64,000 bases of DNA from Candidatus Solirubrobacter pratensis (GCF_000425945.1 NZ_AUEK01000007.1:434001-498000); one strand, 5' to 3'. Counted from the stretch's first letter, positions 16,320 to 24,598 are shown. Made by a program: numbers and translations. The notes: generated by a model from the letters alone, not told the origin.

Positions 16320-16490
16320 CCGGACGGAGTCCCGGCGGCGCGGCGGAGGTCGCGGCGGCGCGCGGAGCCGACGGCGACCGGCGGCGCGCGAAGATCGGCG
16401 CGGCGCGAGGAGGCCGGCAGCGCGCGGAGATCGCGGCGGCGCGCGGAGCCGGCGGCGCGCGGAGATCGCGGCGGCGCGCGGAGATCGGTC
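16320..16490. repeat. GC-rich ~18-19 bp imperfect tandem repeat
   Basis: The stretch between the TetR operator and the ureohydrolase gene (16168-16543) has no convincing gene. It contains about eight imperfect copies of a unit like GCGCGGAGATCGCGGCGG, starting near 16340, 16360, 16386, 16403, 16422, 16441, 16459 and 16477. Translations in every frame give low-complexity Arg/Ala/Pro strings, which argues against coding. Confidence 0.65.
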
Positions 16491-16543
16491 TCCAAGCGGG
16501 ACGCCGGAGCCGTCACGCACGAGGGCGAGCGGCTGCTCGCGTT

Positions 16544-17491
16544 TCAGGGCGCGAGCGCGCGCAGCGTCAGCATCTCGTAGGCGACGTTGGCGGCGTTGAG
16601 CGCGGTCACCTGCGCCTGCGTGTCGTACGGCGGCGCGACCTCGACGAGGTCGAAGCCGGTGAAGCGCCGCCCGCGCAGCGCGCGCAGGAAGGCGATCGCC
16701 TCGTGCGGGAGCAGGCCGCAGACCTCGGGCGTCCCGGTGGCGGGCGCGAACGCCGGGTCGAGCACGTCGATGTCGAAGCTCAGGAACGCGGGGCCGTCGC
16801 CGGCGCGCGCGCTCACCCGCTGGGCGTAGTGCGCCGGCGTCCACGTCCGCAGCTCCTCGCACGGGACGATCTCGAAGCCCCATGAGCGCGGCTCGTCGAG
16901 GTCCGACGCCGCGTACAGGCTGCCCCGCATCCCGGCCAGCAGGCTGCGGTGCGGGTCGATCAGGCCCTCCTCCAGCGCGCGCTTGAACGGCGTGCCGTGG
17001 AAGTAGCGCTCGCCGTAGTAGTGCTCCCAGGTGTCGGCATGGGCGTCGAGCAGGACGACCGCCAGCGGGCCGTGGACGGCGGCGTGCGCGCGCAGCTCGC
17101 CGAGCACGATCGAGTGGTCGCCGCCCAGCGTGAGCGTGGTGATGCCGGCCTGCACGACCGGCTCGAGCTGCTCGGCGATCTGTGTCGCGGTGCGCTCGGC
17201 GTTGCCGGGCGTCACCTCCAGGTCGCCGCGGTCGGCGACCGAGATGCTGCCGAAGACGTCGACCTCCTGGGCTGGGTTCCACGGCCGCAGCAGCAGCGAC
17301 GCGTCGCGGATGCCCGCGGGGCCGAAGCGGGCGCCGGGACGCATCGATGTGGCGGTGTCGAACGGGACGCCGACGACGGCGACGTCGACGCCGTCGAGGT
17401 CGTCCGGCACGTGCGGGGCGCGCGCGAACGTGCGGATGCCGGTGTAGCGCGGGGCCTGGCTCGCCTCCGGCGGCTGGTAGCGGGGAGTCAT
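16544..17491 (-). CDS. Ureohydrolase (agmatinase/guanidinobutyrase-type)
   Basis: This 315-residue arginase-superfamily enzyme has all manganese-binding motifs: GGDHS, DAHADTW and SFDIDVLDPAFAPATGTPE. It hydrolyses a guanidino compound to urea and an amine. Length and the GTPE ending fit agmatinase, guanidinobutyrase or guanidine hydrolase relatives, but the substrate is not readable. The start overlaps the XRE-cupin regulator stop (ATGA). It ends a four-gene operon with an NCS1 permease, an alcohol dehydrogenase and that regulator. Confidence 0.87.
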   Translation of the reverse strand: MTPRYQPPEASQAPRYTGIRTFARAPHVPDDLDGVDVAVVGVPFDTATSMRPGARFGPAGIRDASLLLRPWNPAQEVDVFGSISVADRGDLEVTPGNAERTATQIAEQLEPVVQAGITTLTLGGDHSIVLGELRAHAAVHGPLAVVLLDAHADTWEHYYGERYFHGTPFKRALEEGLIDPHRSLLAGMRGSLYAASDLDEPRSWGFEIVPCEELRTWTPAHYAQRVSARAGDGPAFLSFDIDVLDPAFAPATGTPEVCGLLPHEAIAFLRALRGRRFTGFDLVEVAPPYDTQAQVTALNAANVAYEMLTLRALAP

Positions 17492-18057
17492 GAGGCTTCC
17501 TTCCGGGGATCGGGGAGCGCCGGGGCGAGGATCCACAGGACCCGCGCGCCGGCGGGGGAGCGGAACGTGTGCGGCACGGCCGCGCCGAAGGTGAGCGCGT
17601 CGCCGGAGCCGAGCTCGAAGCGCTCGCCGTCGACGTCGAGCTGCAGCTCGCCCTCCAGCACGAAGCAGACCTCGCACTCGCTCGCGAGCGTATAGAGGGC
17701 GTCGCCGCCGGAGCCGCCGGGCGGGACGACGCTCTCGAGCACGGTCACGTGGCGCTCCGCCTCGGGCGTGATCAGCGTGTCGCGCACGCTCGCGGCCTTG
17801 GGCAGGCCGTCGAGCGACGGGCGCTCGGCCGCGCGGACGAGCGTCGTCCGCGGCACCGCGAACAGGTCGGCCATCGAGAGGCCGACGGCGTCGCAGATGC
17901 TCACGAGGCTGGCGACGGACGGGCTCGCCTCGTCGCGCTCGACGCGCGAGAGGAAGCCCTTGGTCACGCCCGAGCGCGTCGAGACGTCGGCGAGCGACAT
18001 CCGCGACCCCTCCCGCGCGTGGCGCAGGCGCGCGCCGATCCGCACGCCGTCAGGCAT
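17488..18057 (-). CDS. XRE-cupin transcriptional regulator
   Basis: This 189-residue protein has an N-terminal helix-turn-helix (residues about 8-62; LADVSTRSGVTKGFLSRVER) and a C-terminal cupin (about 110-183; LEGELQLDVDGERFELGSGD). This is the PuuR-type architecture, whose members often repress polyamine or amino-acid catabolic genes in response to the substrate. Lying inside the operon, between the alcohol dehydrogenase and the ureohydrolase with overlaps on both sides, it probably controls that operon. Confidence 0.88.
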   Translation of the reverse strand: MPDGVRIGARLRHAREGSRMSLADVSTRSGVTKGFLSRVERDEASPSVASLVSICDAVGLSMADLFAVPRTTLVRAAERPSLDGLPKAASVRDTLITPEAERHVTVLESVVPPGGSGGDALYTLASECEVCFVLEGELQLDVDGERFELGSGDALTFGAAVPHTFRSPAGARVLWILAPALPDPRKEAS

Positions 18058-19084
18058 CGGCGATCTCGAGCACGGTGCGCAGGCCGACGGCGTCGCGCAG
18101 GTCCTGCAGCCCGGCGTCGGCGCCGTCGAGGCCGCGGCGGCGGCCGACGAGGCGGTCGAGCGGGAGGCGTCCCGCGAGGTAGAGGCGCGCGAGGCGCGGG
18201 AAGTCGACGGACGGCACCGTCGAGCCGTAGTTGCAGCCGAGCAGGCGCTTGCCCTGGTCGGCGAGGTCGAACGGGTCGAGCCGGACCGTGACGCCCTCCG
18301 CCGGCATCCCGACGAGCACCGCCTGGCCGCCGCGGGCGATCAGGCCGGGGAGCTGCTCGATGGTCTCCGCGCGTCCGATCGCCTCGAACGCGTGATCGTA
18401 CTGGCCCTCCGGCGCCTCGAGCGCTTCGGTCGCGCCGAGCGCGAGCGCCTGCTCGCGCCGCTCGGGGCTCAGGTCGACGGCGACGATCGGGTGCGCGCCG
18501 GCGAGCGCGAGGCCGAGGACGATCGCCTGCCCGACGCCGCCGCAGCCGACGACGATCGCGCTCTCCCCCGGCCTGACGTCCGCGGTGTTGGTGACGGCGC
18601 CGACCCCGGTCGCGACCGCGCAGCCGATCAGGGCGGCGACGGCCGCCGGGACCGCGGGGTCGATCGGGATGGCCGCCGACTCCGGCACCAGCGCGGCCTC
18701 GGCGAACGTCCCCAGGCCGAGGTAGGCGTGCACGCCCGCGACCGCCGGGTGCTCGAGCGCGTGCGTCCCCGTGCACAGCCAGGCACGGCCGGCCGCACAC
18801 TGCGCGCAGCGCCGGCACGGCGCGTACCAGGAGAGGACGACGCGGTCGCCGGGCCGCACGTCGCGCACCTGCGGGCCGACCGCCTCCACGACGCCCGCGC
18901 CCTCGTGCCCCAGCACGAGCGGCAGCGGGACCGTCCACTCGCCGTCGGCGGCGTGCAGGTCGGAGTGGCAGACGCCGCTCGCGAGCAGTCGCACCCTGAC
19001 CTGGTCGCCCGTGGGCTCGGGGAGATGCAACTCGGCGTCGGCCAGCGGCGCGCCGGGACGCTCGAGGACGCGCGCCCGCGTCAA
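18050..19084 (-). CDS. Zinc-dependent alcohol dehydrogenase (class III-like)
   Basis: This 344-residue protein has catalytic zinc ligands ASGVCHSDLH near residue 36 and GHEGAGVVE. The structural lobe has PCRRCAQCAAGRAWLC. The NAD-binding motif is VVGCGGVGQA, followed by VDLSPE with an acidic residue that favours NAD. TTG at 19084 is taken as start because it overlaps the permease stop (TTGA). In context it may oxidise an amino- or guanidino-alcohol, which is inference. Confidence 0.87.
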   Translation of the reverse strand: MTRARVLERPGAPLADAELHLPEPTGDQVRVRLLASGVCHSDLHAADGEWTVPLPLVLGHEGAGVVEAVGPQVRDVRPGDRVVLSWYAPCRRCAQCAAGRAWLCTGTHALEHPAVAGVHAYLGLGTFAEAALVPESAAIPIDPAVPAAVAALIGCAVATGVGAVTNTADVRPGESAIVVGCGGVGQAIVLGLALAGAHPIVAVDLSPERREQALALGATEALEAPEGQYDHAFEAIGRAETIEQLPGLIARGGQAVLVGMPAEGVTVRLDPFDLADQGKRLLGCNYGSTVPSVDFPRLARLYLAGRLPLDRLVGRRRGLDGADAGLQDLRDAVGLRTVLEIADA

Positions 19085-20511
19085 GCCGGCACCTGGACCG
19101 GCTCCTGCGCCGCGCGCTCCTCGGCCTTGACGTCGAGCGAGCGGCTCAGCCACAGGTAGACGCCGCCGGAGACGATCAGGCCGACGATCCAGGAGATGTC
19201 GACGGAGTCGATCTGCTTCGCCAGCGGGCCGGTGTAGCTCCAGCCGCCGAGGTCGGGCAGGACCATGAACGGGATCTCCGCGGCGAAGCCGGCCGCGTAC
19301 GCCGTCAGCCCCCGCCACGCCCACGCGCCGTAGATGCCGTTGGGGACGAACAGGTCGCGGATCTTGTAGTGGCCGCGGCGCACGAAGAAGAAGTCGACGA
19401 GGTTGGTCGCCGTCCACGGCACGAGCAGGTAGAGCATCAGCGTCAGGCTCGTGAACACGGTGCTGACGGCGTTGGACGAGATGCTCTTGCCGATCAGGAA
19501 CCACACGACGGTCAGCGCGATGATCGTGACCACGCGGGCACGGCGGGTCGGGTTGATCGACTTGACGCTGTCGATTCCGGTCAGGACCGTGAGCATCCCG
19601 CCGTAGGCGTTCATGCCCATCGTCGCCGCGAGCGCGGCGGCGGAGAAGAACGCGGCGAGGCCGCCGAGGTGGTCGATCACGTTGTTGCCGGCCGTCTGCA
19701 GGCCGACGAGGCCGTCGGTCGCGCCGAGGCGGACGGCCAGCCAGGCGCCGAGCGCGATCAGCCAGATCGCGCTGCCCGAGGCGCCCAGGAAGACGCTCGC
19801 GATGATGCTGCGGTTGGTCGTGTTGCGCGGGAGGTAGCGCGAGTAGTCGCTGACGTACGGCGCGTAGGTGATGTTGTACGCGGCCGCCGCGGAGAACTGG
19901 GCCATGAAGGCGGCGAAGGTGAAGCCGCCGGCGTCCTTGGGCGGGTGGCCGCCCGCGGCGCCGAAGATCACGCCGAGCGTGACGATGCTCATCAGCGGCA
20001 GGCTGATCAGGAGCAGCACGCGGAAGACGCGGTGCACCCAGTCGTGGCCGTAGATCGCCAGCAGCCCGGCACCGACCGCCGACACGATCTCGATCAGGTC
20101 CTTGCTCCAGCCGAACGTCCCGTTGAGGCCCTCGGCGAGCAGCACCTGGTCGGCGACGTTGAAGGCGAGGTAGGTGAACAGCGTCGCGAACAGCGGCACG
20201 ACGACGCCGCGGTAGCCGAACTGCGCGCGCGACTGGATCATCTGCGGCAGGCCGAGCGTCGGCCCCTGCGCGGCGTGGAAGGCCATGAAGACGGTGCCGG
20301 TGAGGATGCCCAGCACGCCGCCGACGATCGACCAGCCGAGGCTCAGGCCCAGCGACGGGCCGACGAAGCCGATCGGGATCGAGAAGTACTGGAAGTTGCC
20401 CAGGAACCAGAGCGGCGCCTGATGCCAGATCTTCCCGTGGCGCTCGGTCTCGGGGACCCAGTCGATGGAACGGGTCTCGATGCCCCGCGGCTGCACGGCC
20501 TGCGTCGCCAT
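19081..20511 (-). CDS. NCS1-family nucleobase/allantoin-type permease
   Basis: This 476-residue protein has about twelve membrane segments and NCS1 family features. It has the N-terminal WVPETERHGKIWHQAPLWF, and VSDYSRYLPRNT in the middle of the protein. Family members import cytosine, purines, thiamine, allantoin or hydantoins by proton or sodium symport. It is the first gene of an operon with an alcohol dehydrogenase, an XRE-cupin regulator and a ureohydrolase, so its substrate is probably a nitrogen-rich small molecule. An AGAGGTCAC stretch before ATG can serve as ribosome binding site. Confidence 0.9.
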   Translation of the reverse strand: MATQAVQPRGIETRSIDWVPETERHGKIWHQAPLWFLGNFQYFSIPIGFVGPSLGLSLGWSIVGGVLGILTGTVFMAFHAAQGPTLGLPQMIQSRAQFGYRGVVVPLFATLFTYLAFNVADQVLLAEGLNGTFGWSKDLIEIVSAVGAGLLAIYGHDWVHRVFRVLLLISLPLMSIVTLGVIFGAAGGHPPKDAGGFTFAAFMAQFSAAAAYNITYAPYVSDYSRYLPRNTTNRSIIASVFLGASGSAIWLIALGAWLAVRLGATDGLVGLQTAGNNVIDHLGGLAAFFSAAALAATMGMNAYGGMLTVLTGIDSVKSINPTRRARVVTIIALTVVWFLIGKSISSNAVSTVFTSLTLMLYLLVPWTATNLVDFFFVRRGHYKIRDLFVPNGIYGAWAWRGLTAYAAGFAAEIPFMVLPDLGGWSYTGPLAKQIDSVDISWIVGLIVSGGVYLWLSRSLDVKAEERAAQEPVQVPA

Positions 20512-20547
20512 GTGACCTCTCTCTCCGGTGACCTCCTGCGGTGCGTA

Positions 20548-20576
20548 TTAGTAGACGACCGTTGCGCCGAAGTCAA
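20548..20576 (-). promoter_or_regulatory. Sigma-70-like promoter of the NCS1 operon
   Basis: On the minus strand, TTGACT (20571-20576) and TACTAA (20548-20553) are separated by 17 bp, close to the sigma-70 consensus. The leader is about 30 bases and carries a GAGAGAGAGGTCAC-like ribosome binding site. This is the clearest conventional promoter in the window. Confidence 0.7.
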
Positions 20577-20619
20577 ACGCCGGCGATGTCGGGGTGCGGA
20601 TCGGGCGCGATCGTCGCGC

Positions 20620-20796
20620 CTACGGCGCCAGCGCGTAGGCCTCGACGATCCGCCGCTGCACCGGCGTGAGGCCGGGCAGCGGGTCGCCGTGCGCGAGCTT
20701 GCGCGCCGCCTGGGCGAGCGTCAGGCCCGTCCCGGTCAGGACCTGCCCGATCAGCGGCGGCACGTCGCCGCCGCAGACGCCGGACTCGCAGCTCAC
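20620..20796 (-). CDS. 58-residue coupled protein in the cox operon, unknown
   Basis: A GTG at 20796 overlaps the coxG stop (GTGA), giving a 58-residue protein starting MSCESGVCGGDVPPLIGQVL. It then has two predicted short helices (TLAQAARKLAHG, TPVQRRIVEAYAL). The N-terminal CxxxxC pair next to Gly-Gly could bind metal or a cluster, or be redox-active. Every gene of this operon is joined by short overlaps, and this one continues the pattern. That supports a real gene. I do not recognise a family. Confidence 0.6.
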   Translation of the reverse strand: MSCESGVCGGDVPPLIGQVLTGTGLTLAQAARKLAHGDPLPGLTPVQRRIVEAYALAP

Positions 20797-21707
20797 CGCT
20801 TCCCTCTGCTGAAGATGCGCTTGATCCGGTCCCAAAGCGCCGCCCAGAACAGCGAGCCGGCCTTCAGCGGCTCGCTCGGCGGCGGCGGGGTGAACGTGCG
20901 CGGGGGACCGCCGGCAGCGGCGGTCGCCGGCGGCGGGCCGCCCTGGACGGGCCCGGGCGGCGCGTCGGACGGTCCGGCGGCCGGGCTCTCCCCCGCGACC
21001 GCGGGGCTGCCCGGCGGCGGCGAGGCGACGTTGCCCGTCGCGGACCCGGCGCCCTGCGGATGCTCGCCCGCGGGAACGTCGGTCGCGTCGGCGTCGCCGA
21101 CCGGTGTCGCGGCCGGCCCGCCTGCCGTCGGGCCGCCGGCGCTCGCGGCCGCCGCGCCTGCGGCCGGCGCCGTGGCGGCCTCCGGAGCCGCAGCGGCGAC
21201 CGCCTCCGGCGGCGCGTCGCCGGCGGTCACCTCCGCGCCCGTCGGCGCGGCCGGCGCGCCCTCGCCCAGCCGCGTCGCGAGGCAGGTCGCGAAGTCGCGC
21301 AGCAGGCGGTTCGAGATGTCCTGGATCATCCCGCCGCGCCCGAAGCGCGCGAGGCGGCCGGTGATGGCGAAGTCGGTCACCGCATCGACCCGCGTGCCGC
21401 CGTCGATCGCCGCCAGCGTGTTGACGATCGTCGCGTTCGCGCCGCCCTGGCCGCGCTTGTCGGAACCCTTCGCGGCCAGCGTCGCGGTGTGAGTCGACTC
21501 GTCCGCGCTCTCGATCTTGATCGTGCCCCTGTACGCCGCGGTCGTGGGGCCGAGCTTGACCTTGAACTCGCCGTGGTAGGTGCCGTCCTCGTCGTGGCCG
21601 GTGATCGCCGCGCCAGGGAGGCACGGGGCGACGCGCTCGAGGTCGTTGAGCGCGGCCCATACCACGTCGATCGGCGCCTGCACCTCAAAGGACTGCTCGA
21701 GCTTCAT
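20793..21707 (-). CDS. coxG: CoxG-like SRPBCC protein with long linker and C-terminal anchor helix
   Basis: This 304-residue protein has a CoxG/SRPBCC domain in residues 1-150: MKLEQSFEVQAPIDVVWAAL, LPGAAITG, then FKVKLGPTTAAYRG. A roughly 120-residue Ala/Pro/Gly linker follows. It ends in an amphipathic, basic helix, LFWAALWDRIKRIFSRGKR. CoxG proteins help tether CO-dehydrogenase-type enzymes to the membrane, and one has been reported to bind menaquinone. ATG at 21707 overlaps the mocA stop. Confidence 0.88.
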   Translation of the reverse strand: MKLEQSFEVQAPIDVVWAALNDLERVAPCLPGAAITGHDEDGTYHGEFKVKLGPTTAAYRGTIKIESADESTHTATLAAKGSDKRGQGGANATIVNTLAAIDGGTRVDAVTDFAITGRLARFGRGGMIQDISNRLLRDFATCLATRLGEGAPAAPTGAEVTAGDAPPEAVAAAAPEAATAPAAGAAAASAGGPTAGGPAATPVGDADATDVPAGEHPQGAGSATGNVASPPPGSPAVAGESPAAGPSDAPPGPVQGGPPPATAAAGGPPRTFTPPPPSEPLKAGSLFWAALWDRIKRIFSRGKR

Positions 21708-22282
21708 AGTTGCGCCAGCTCCTCTCGCGTGTCGATGTCGGCCGCGCTGCACAGGTGCCCGGCTTCCCATTTGCGTACCCGGAAGCGCGCCAGCAGATCG
21801 CGGGCGCCGGTATCGCCCGACAGCCCGGCCACCGCGTCCATGACCGGCCGCGACAGCACGACCGGATGGCCGGGGACGCCGTCGTAGGTCGCCCGGACGG
21901 CGTCGAATCCCTCGAGCTGCCCGAGCGCGCCTGCGATGACCGCGGGCGTGATGAACGGCTGGTCGCCGAGCGTGACGGCGACGGCGTCCGCGTCCGCCGC
22001 CGCGGCGACGCCGCGCTTGAGCGACGCCGACTGCCCGTCGTCCCAGTCGGGGGCGATCACGATCCGCGCGCCCCCGAGGTCGACCGCGGCCGAGATCTCG
22101 CCGGCCGCGTGGCCGAGGACGACGATGACGTCGCCGACGGCGGCGCTCATCGCCTCGACGGCGTACGAGAGCAGCGGGCGTCCCCGCAGGTCCGCGAGCT
22201 GCTTGACGCCGCCGGCGAACCGCCGGCTCGCACCCGCCGCGAGGACGATCCCGGCGGGGGCCGATGCCGGCGTGCGCGTCAG
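21704..22282 (-). CDS. mocA: MocA-like molybdenum cofactor nucleotidyltransferase, probable CTG start
   Basis: This enzyme of about 192 residues transfers CMP (or GMP) to molybdopterin for the xanthine dehydrogenase/CO dehydrogenase family. The N-terminal nucleotide-binding LAAGASRRFAGG, then VKQL, lies upstream of the first ATG (22150), so the gene must start earlier. No ATG, GTG or TTG is in frame before it. CTG at 22282 overlaps the preceding stop (CTGA), like the other junctions here. GDQPFITP and GHPVVLSR are family motifs. Confidence 0.85.
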   Translation of the reverse strand: MTRTPASAPAGIVLAAGASRRFAGGVKQLADLRGRPLLSYAVEAMSAAVGDVIVVLGHAAGEISAAVDLGGARIVIAPDWDDGQSASLKRGVAAAADADAVAVTLGDQPFITPAVIAGALGQLEGFDAVRATYDGVPGHPVVLSRPVMDAVAGLSGDTGARDLLARFRVRKWEAGHLCSAADIDTREELAQL

Positions 22283-23043
22283 ACGCCCACCTCGTGGATG
22301 CGCCCCTTGGCGTCCGCCAGCCGGCCGCCGGTGCGGTTGTTGCGCAGCGCCACGATCTCGCCCATGATCGAGAGCGCGGTCTCCTCGGCCGTCAGCGCGC
22401 CCAGGTCGAGCCCGATCGGCGCCGCGATGCGCGCCAGCTCGGCCTCGTCGATCCCCTTGGCGACCAGCCGCTCGCGCCGCTTCTCCTGCGCCCGGCGCGA
22501 GCCCATCGCGCCGATGTAGGCCGCGTTGGAGCGCAGCGCGAGCACCAGCGCGGCGTCATCGAGCTTCGGATCGTGCGTGAGCACGGCGATCGCCGTCGCG
22601 CGGTCGATGCCGCCGAGGCGCTGGAAGGCCTCCTCCGGCCACGCCGCGACGACGTCCTCGGCGTCGGGGAAGCGCGCCGGCTGCGCGAAGCGCGCCCGCG
22701 GGTCGACCACGAATGGCCGCCAGCCAGCGGCGGCCGCCAGGCGGCACAGCGCGGCGGCGAAGTCGACGGCTCCGAACACGATCAGCCGCGGCGGCGGGAA
22801 CGTGACGTCGACGAACAGCATCGTGTCGTCCTCCATCACGCGCTCGGAGCGCTCGCTCCACATCAGCTCGTCGGCGTGGCCCGCCGCGACGTTGTCGAGC
22901 GCGTCCGAGCCGAGCGTGCCCGTGCGCGTGCCGTCGGCGAGCACGAGCATCTTGGCGCCGGGCCTGGCGCCCTGCAGGACGGTGACCAGCGCGCCGCGCC
23001 CGCCGGAGCGGGCCAGGTCGGTGAAGGCGGCCTGCTCGCTCAC
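22279..23043 (-). CDS. xdhC: XdhC-family maturation protein, Rossmann half
   Basis: This 254-residue XdhC/CoxI-type accessory protein has a C-terminal Rossmann domain: LIVFGAVDFAAALCRLAAAAGW, in which FGAVDFAA holds the first turn. AYIGAMGSRRA is also typical. XdhC proteins bind molybdenum cofactor and deliver its sulfurated form to the target enzyme. GTG at 23043 overlaps the stop of the small CoxI-domain gene, so the usual single XdhC chain is split in two here. Confidence 0.85.
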   Translation of the reverse strand: MSEQAAFTDLARSGGRGALVTVLQGARPGAKMLVLADGTRTGTLGSDALDNVAAGHADELMWSERSERVMEDDTMLFVDVTFPPPRLIVFGAVDFAAALCRLAAAAGWRPFVVDPRARFAQPARFPDAEDVVAAWPEEAFQRLGGIDRATAIAVLTHDPKLDDAALVLALRSNAAYIGAMGSRRAQEKRRERLVAKGIDEAELARIAAPIGLDLGALTAEETALSIMGEIVALRNNRTGGRLADAKGRIHEVGV

Positions 23044-23354
23044 GGCTCGTAACGCTCGACCCAGACGTCGATCTCGCCGCCGCAGGGCAGGCCGACGTCC
23101 CACGCCTCCTCGTCGGCGATGCCGAAGTGCAGCAGCTGCGGCTCGCCGCTCTGCAGCACCTGCTCGGCGACCTCCACGACCGCGCCCTCGACACAGCCGC
23201 CCGAGACGGCGCCGGCGATCTCGCCGTTGGCGTTGATCGCCATCTTGGCGCCGGGCGGGCGCGGAGCGGAGCGCTTGACCCCGATCACCGTGGCGAGCGC
23301 GACGTTGTCGCCGCGCGCGGTCCAGGTGTCGACCTCCTCGAGTACGTCCTTCAT
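23040..23354 (-). CDS. CoxI/XdhC N-terminal-domain protein
   Basis: This 104-residue protein matches the XdhC/CoxI N-terminal domain, with VALATVIGVKRSAPRPPGAKM, a stretch whose core RSAPRPPGAKM is typical. AGAVSGGCVEGAVVE carries the conserved GGCVE. It overlaps its neighbours by 4 bases on both sides. It probably pairs with the next XdhC-like chain to form one maturation factor. Confidence 0.87.
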   Translation of the reverse strand: MKDVLEEVDTWTARGDNVALATVIGVKRSAPRPPGAKMAINANGEIAGAVSGGCVEGAVVEVAEQVLQSGEPQLLHFGIADEEAWDVGLPCGGEIDVWVERYEP

Positions 23355-24598
23355 GAGATGCCTTCCTCCATCAGCTCGGCGAGCGCCTCCAGCGAGGCGA
23401 TCGAGTTGCCCGGCAGCAGCCGGTCGACATGCGGGAGCGCGGCGCGCATCCCGCGCGTGAGTGGTTCGTAGCGCGGGTCCGCGGCGAGCGGGTTCAGCCA
23501 CACGACCCGGTGCGCCGTCCGCCCGAGCCGCGCCATCTCCTCGTGCAGCTCTTCGGGCTCCCCGCGGTCCCAGCCGTCGGAGAGCAGGATCACGACCGCG
23601 CCGCGCCCGATGCGGCGGCCGTGCGTGCGGTTGAGCTCGGCGATCGCGGCGCCGATGCGCGTGCCGCCGGACCAGTCGTCCACCGCGGCCGAGGCTCGGG
23701 CGAGCGCCAGGTCGGGATCGCGGCCCCGCAGCTCGCGTGTGACACGCGTCAAACGGGTTCCGAAGGCGAAGGCCTCGACGCGCGCGCGGGCGGCCACGCA
23801 CGCCTGCATGTACTGCAGCAGCACGCGCGAGTAGGGAGCCATCGAGCCGCTGACGTCGCAGATCAGCACCACGCGGCGCGGACGCTCGCCCTGCTCGCGG
23901 TAGCGGCGCTCGAACAGCTCGCCGCCGTGGCGCAGCGAGGCGCGCACGGTCGCGCGCAGGTCGTGCTCCTCGCGCCGGCGGCGCGTGGGGAGCGTGCGGC
24001 GCGAGCGGCGCAGCGGCGCCTTCAGTGCAAGCCGCGCGAGCAGCCGGCGCGCGACGGCGCGCTCGGCCTCCGTGTAGGCCGCGAAGTCCTTCTCGCGCAG
24101 CAGCTCCTCCTCGCTCCAGGCGGCGGGCACCGGCGTGAGGTCGGTCGCCGGCGCCTCGTCCCCGGAGGGCGGAGCGGAGACGCGCGGAAGCGCCGCCTTC
24201 TCGATCTCGCCCAACTCGTCGAGCGGATCGGCGAGCGAGGCGTCGCCGAACACCGCGACGAAGGAGGCGGCGAAGTGCGGCAGGTCGGCGCGTGAGGAGC
24301 ACAGCGCGGTGCGCAGGGCGAAGAACGCCTCGGTGCGCGAGGAGGCGTCGACGGCGGCGAGCGCGCGGTGCGCGCGCAGGACGTCGCCGAGCCCGACGCG
24401 GACGCCGCGGGCGCGCAGGTCGGCGGCGAGCATGCTGAGCCGGGCCGAGACGACGACGCCCTGCTCGGCGGGATCGGCCTCCGCCGCCGCGAACACGGCG
24501 GCCTCGTTGGCCGCGGCCTCGGACCGCCGCGTCGCCGCGGCCGCCATCGCGCGCTCGGCGATCTCGCCGTGGCGGGTCGCCTCCGGGCGGTCAGGCAC
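23351..24598 (-). CDS. coxE: CoxE-like VWA-domain protein
   Basis: This 415-residue protein has a C-terminal von Willebrand A domain with the MIDAS motif DVSGSMAPYS near residue 250. GGTRIGAAI and LLSDGWDRG follow. In the characterised cox system CoxE works with the AAA+ protein CoxD to rebuild the copper-sulfur-molybdenum centre of CO dehydrogenase. The start overlaps the coxD stop by 8 bases. Confidence 0.9.
   Translation of the reverse strand: MPDRPEATRHGEIAERAMAAAATRRSEAAANEAAVFAAAEADPAEQGVVVSARLSMLAADLRARGVRVGLGDVLRAHRALAAVDASSRTEAFFALRTALCSSRADLPHFAASFVAVFGDASLADPLDELGEIEKAALPRVSAPPSGDEAPATDLTPVPAAWSEEELLREKDFAAYTEAERAVARRLLARLALKAPLRRSRRTLPTRRRREEHDLRATVRASLRHGGELFERRYREQGERPRRVVLICDVSGSMAPYSRVLLQYMQACVAARARVEAFAFGTRLTRVTRELRGRDPDLALARASAAVDDWSGGTRIGAAIAELNRTHGRRIGRGAVVILLSDGWDRGEPEELHEEMARLGRTAHRVVWLNPLAADPRYEPLTRGMRAALPHVDRLLPGNSIASLEALAELMEEGIS

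Noticed and set aside
16157-16516. Possible 119-residue protein in the repeat region
   Set aside because: Translation is repetitive Arg/Ala/Pro from the tandem units in every frame, with no start signal or recognisable domain.
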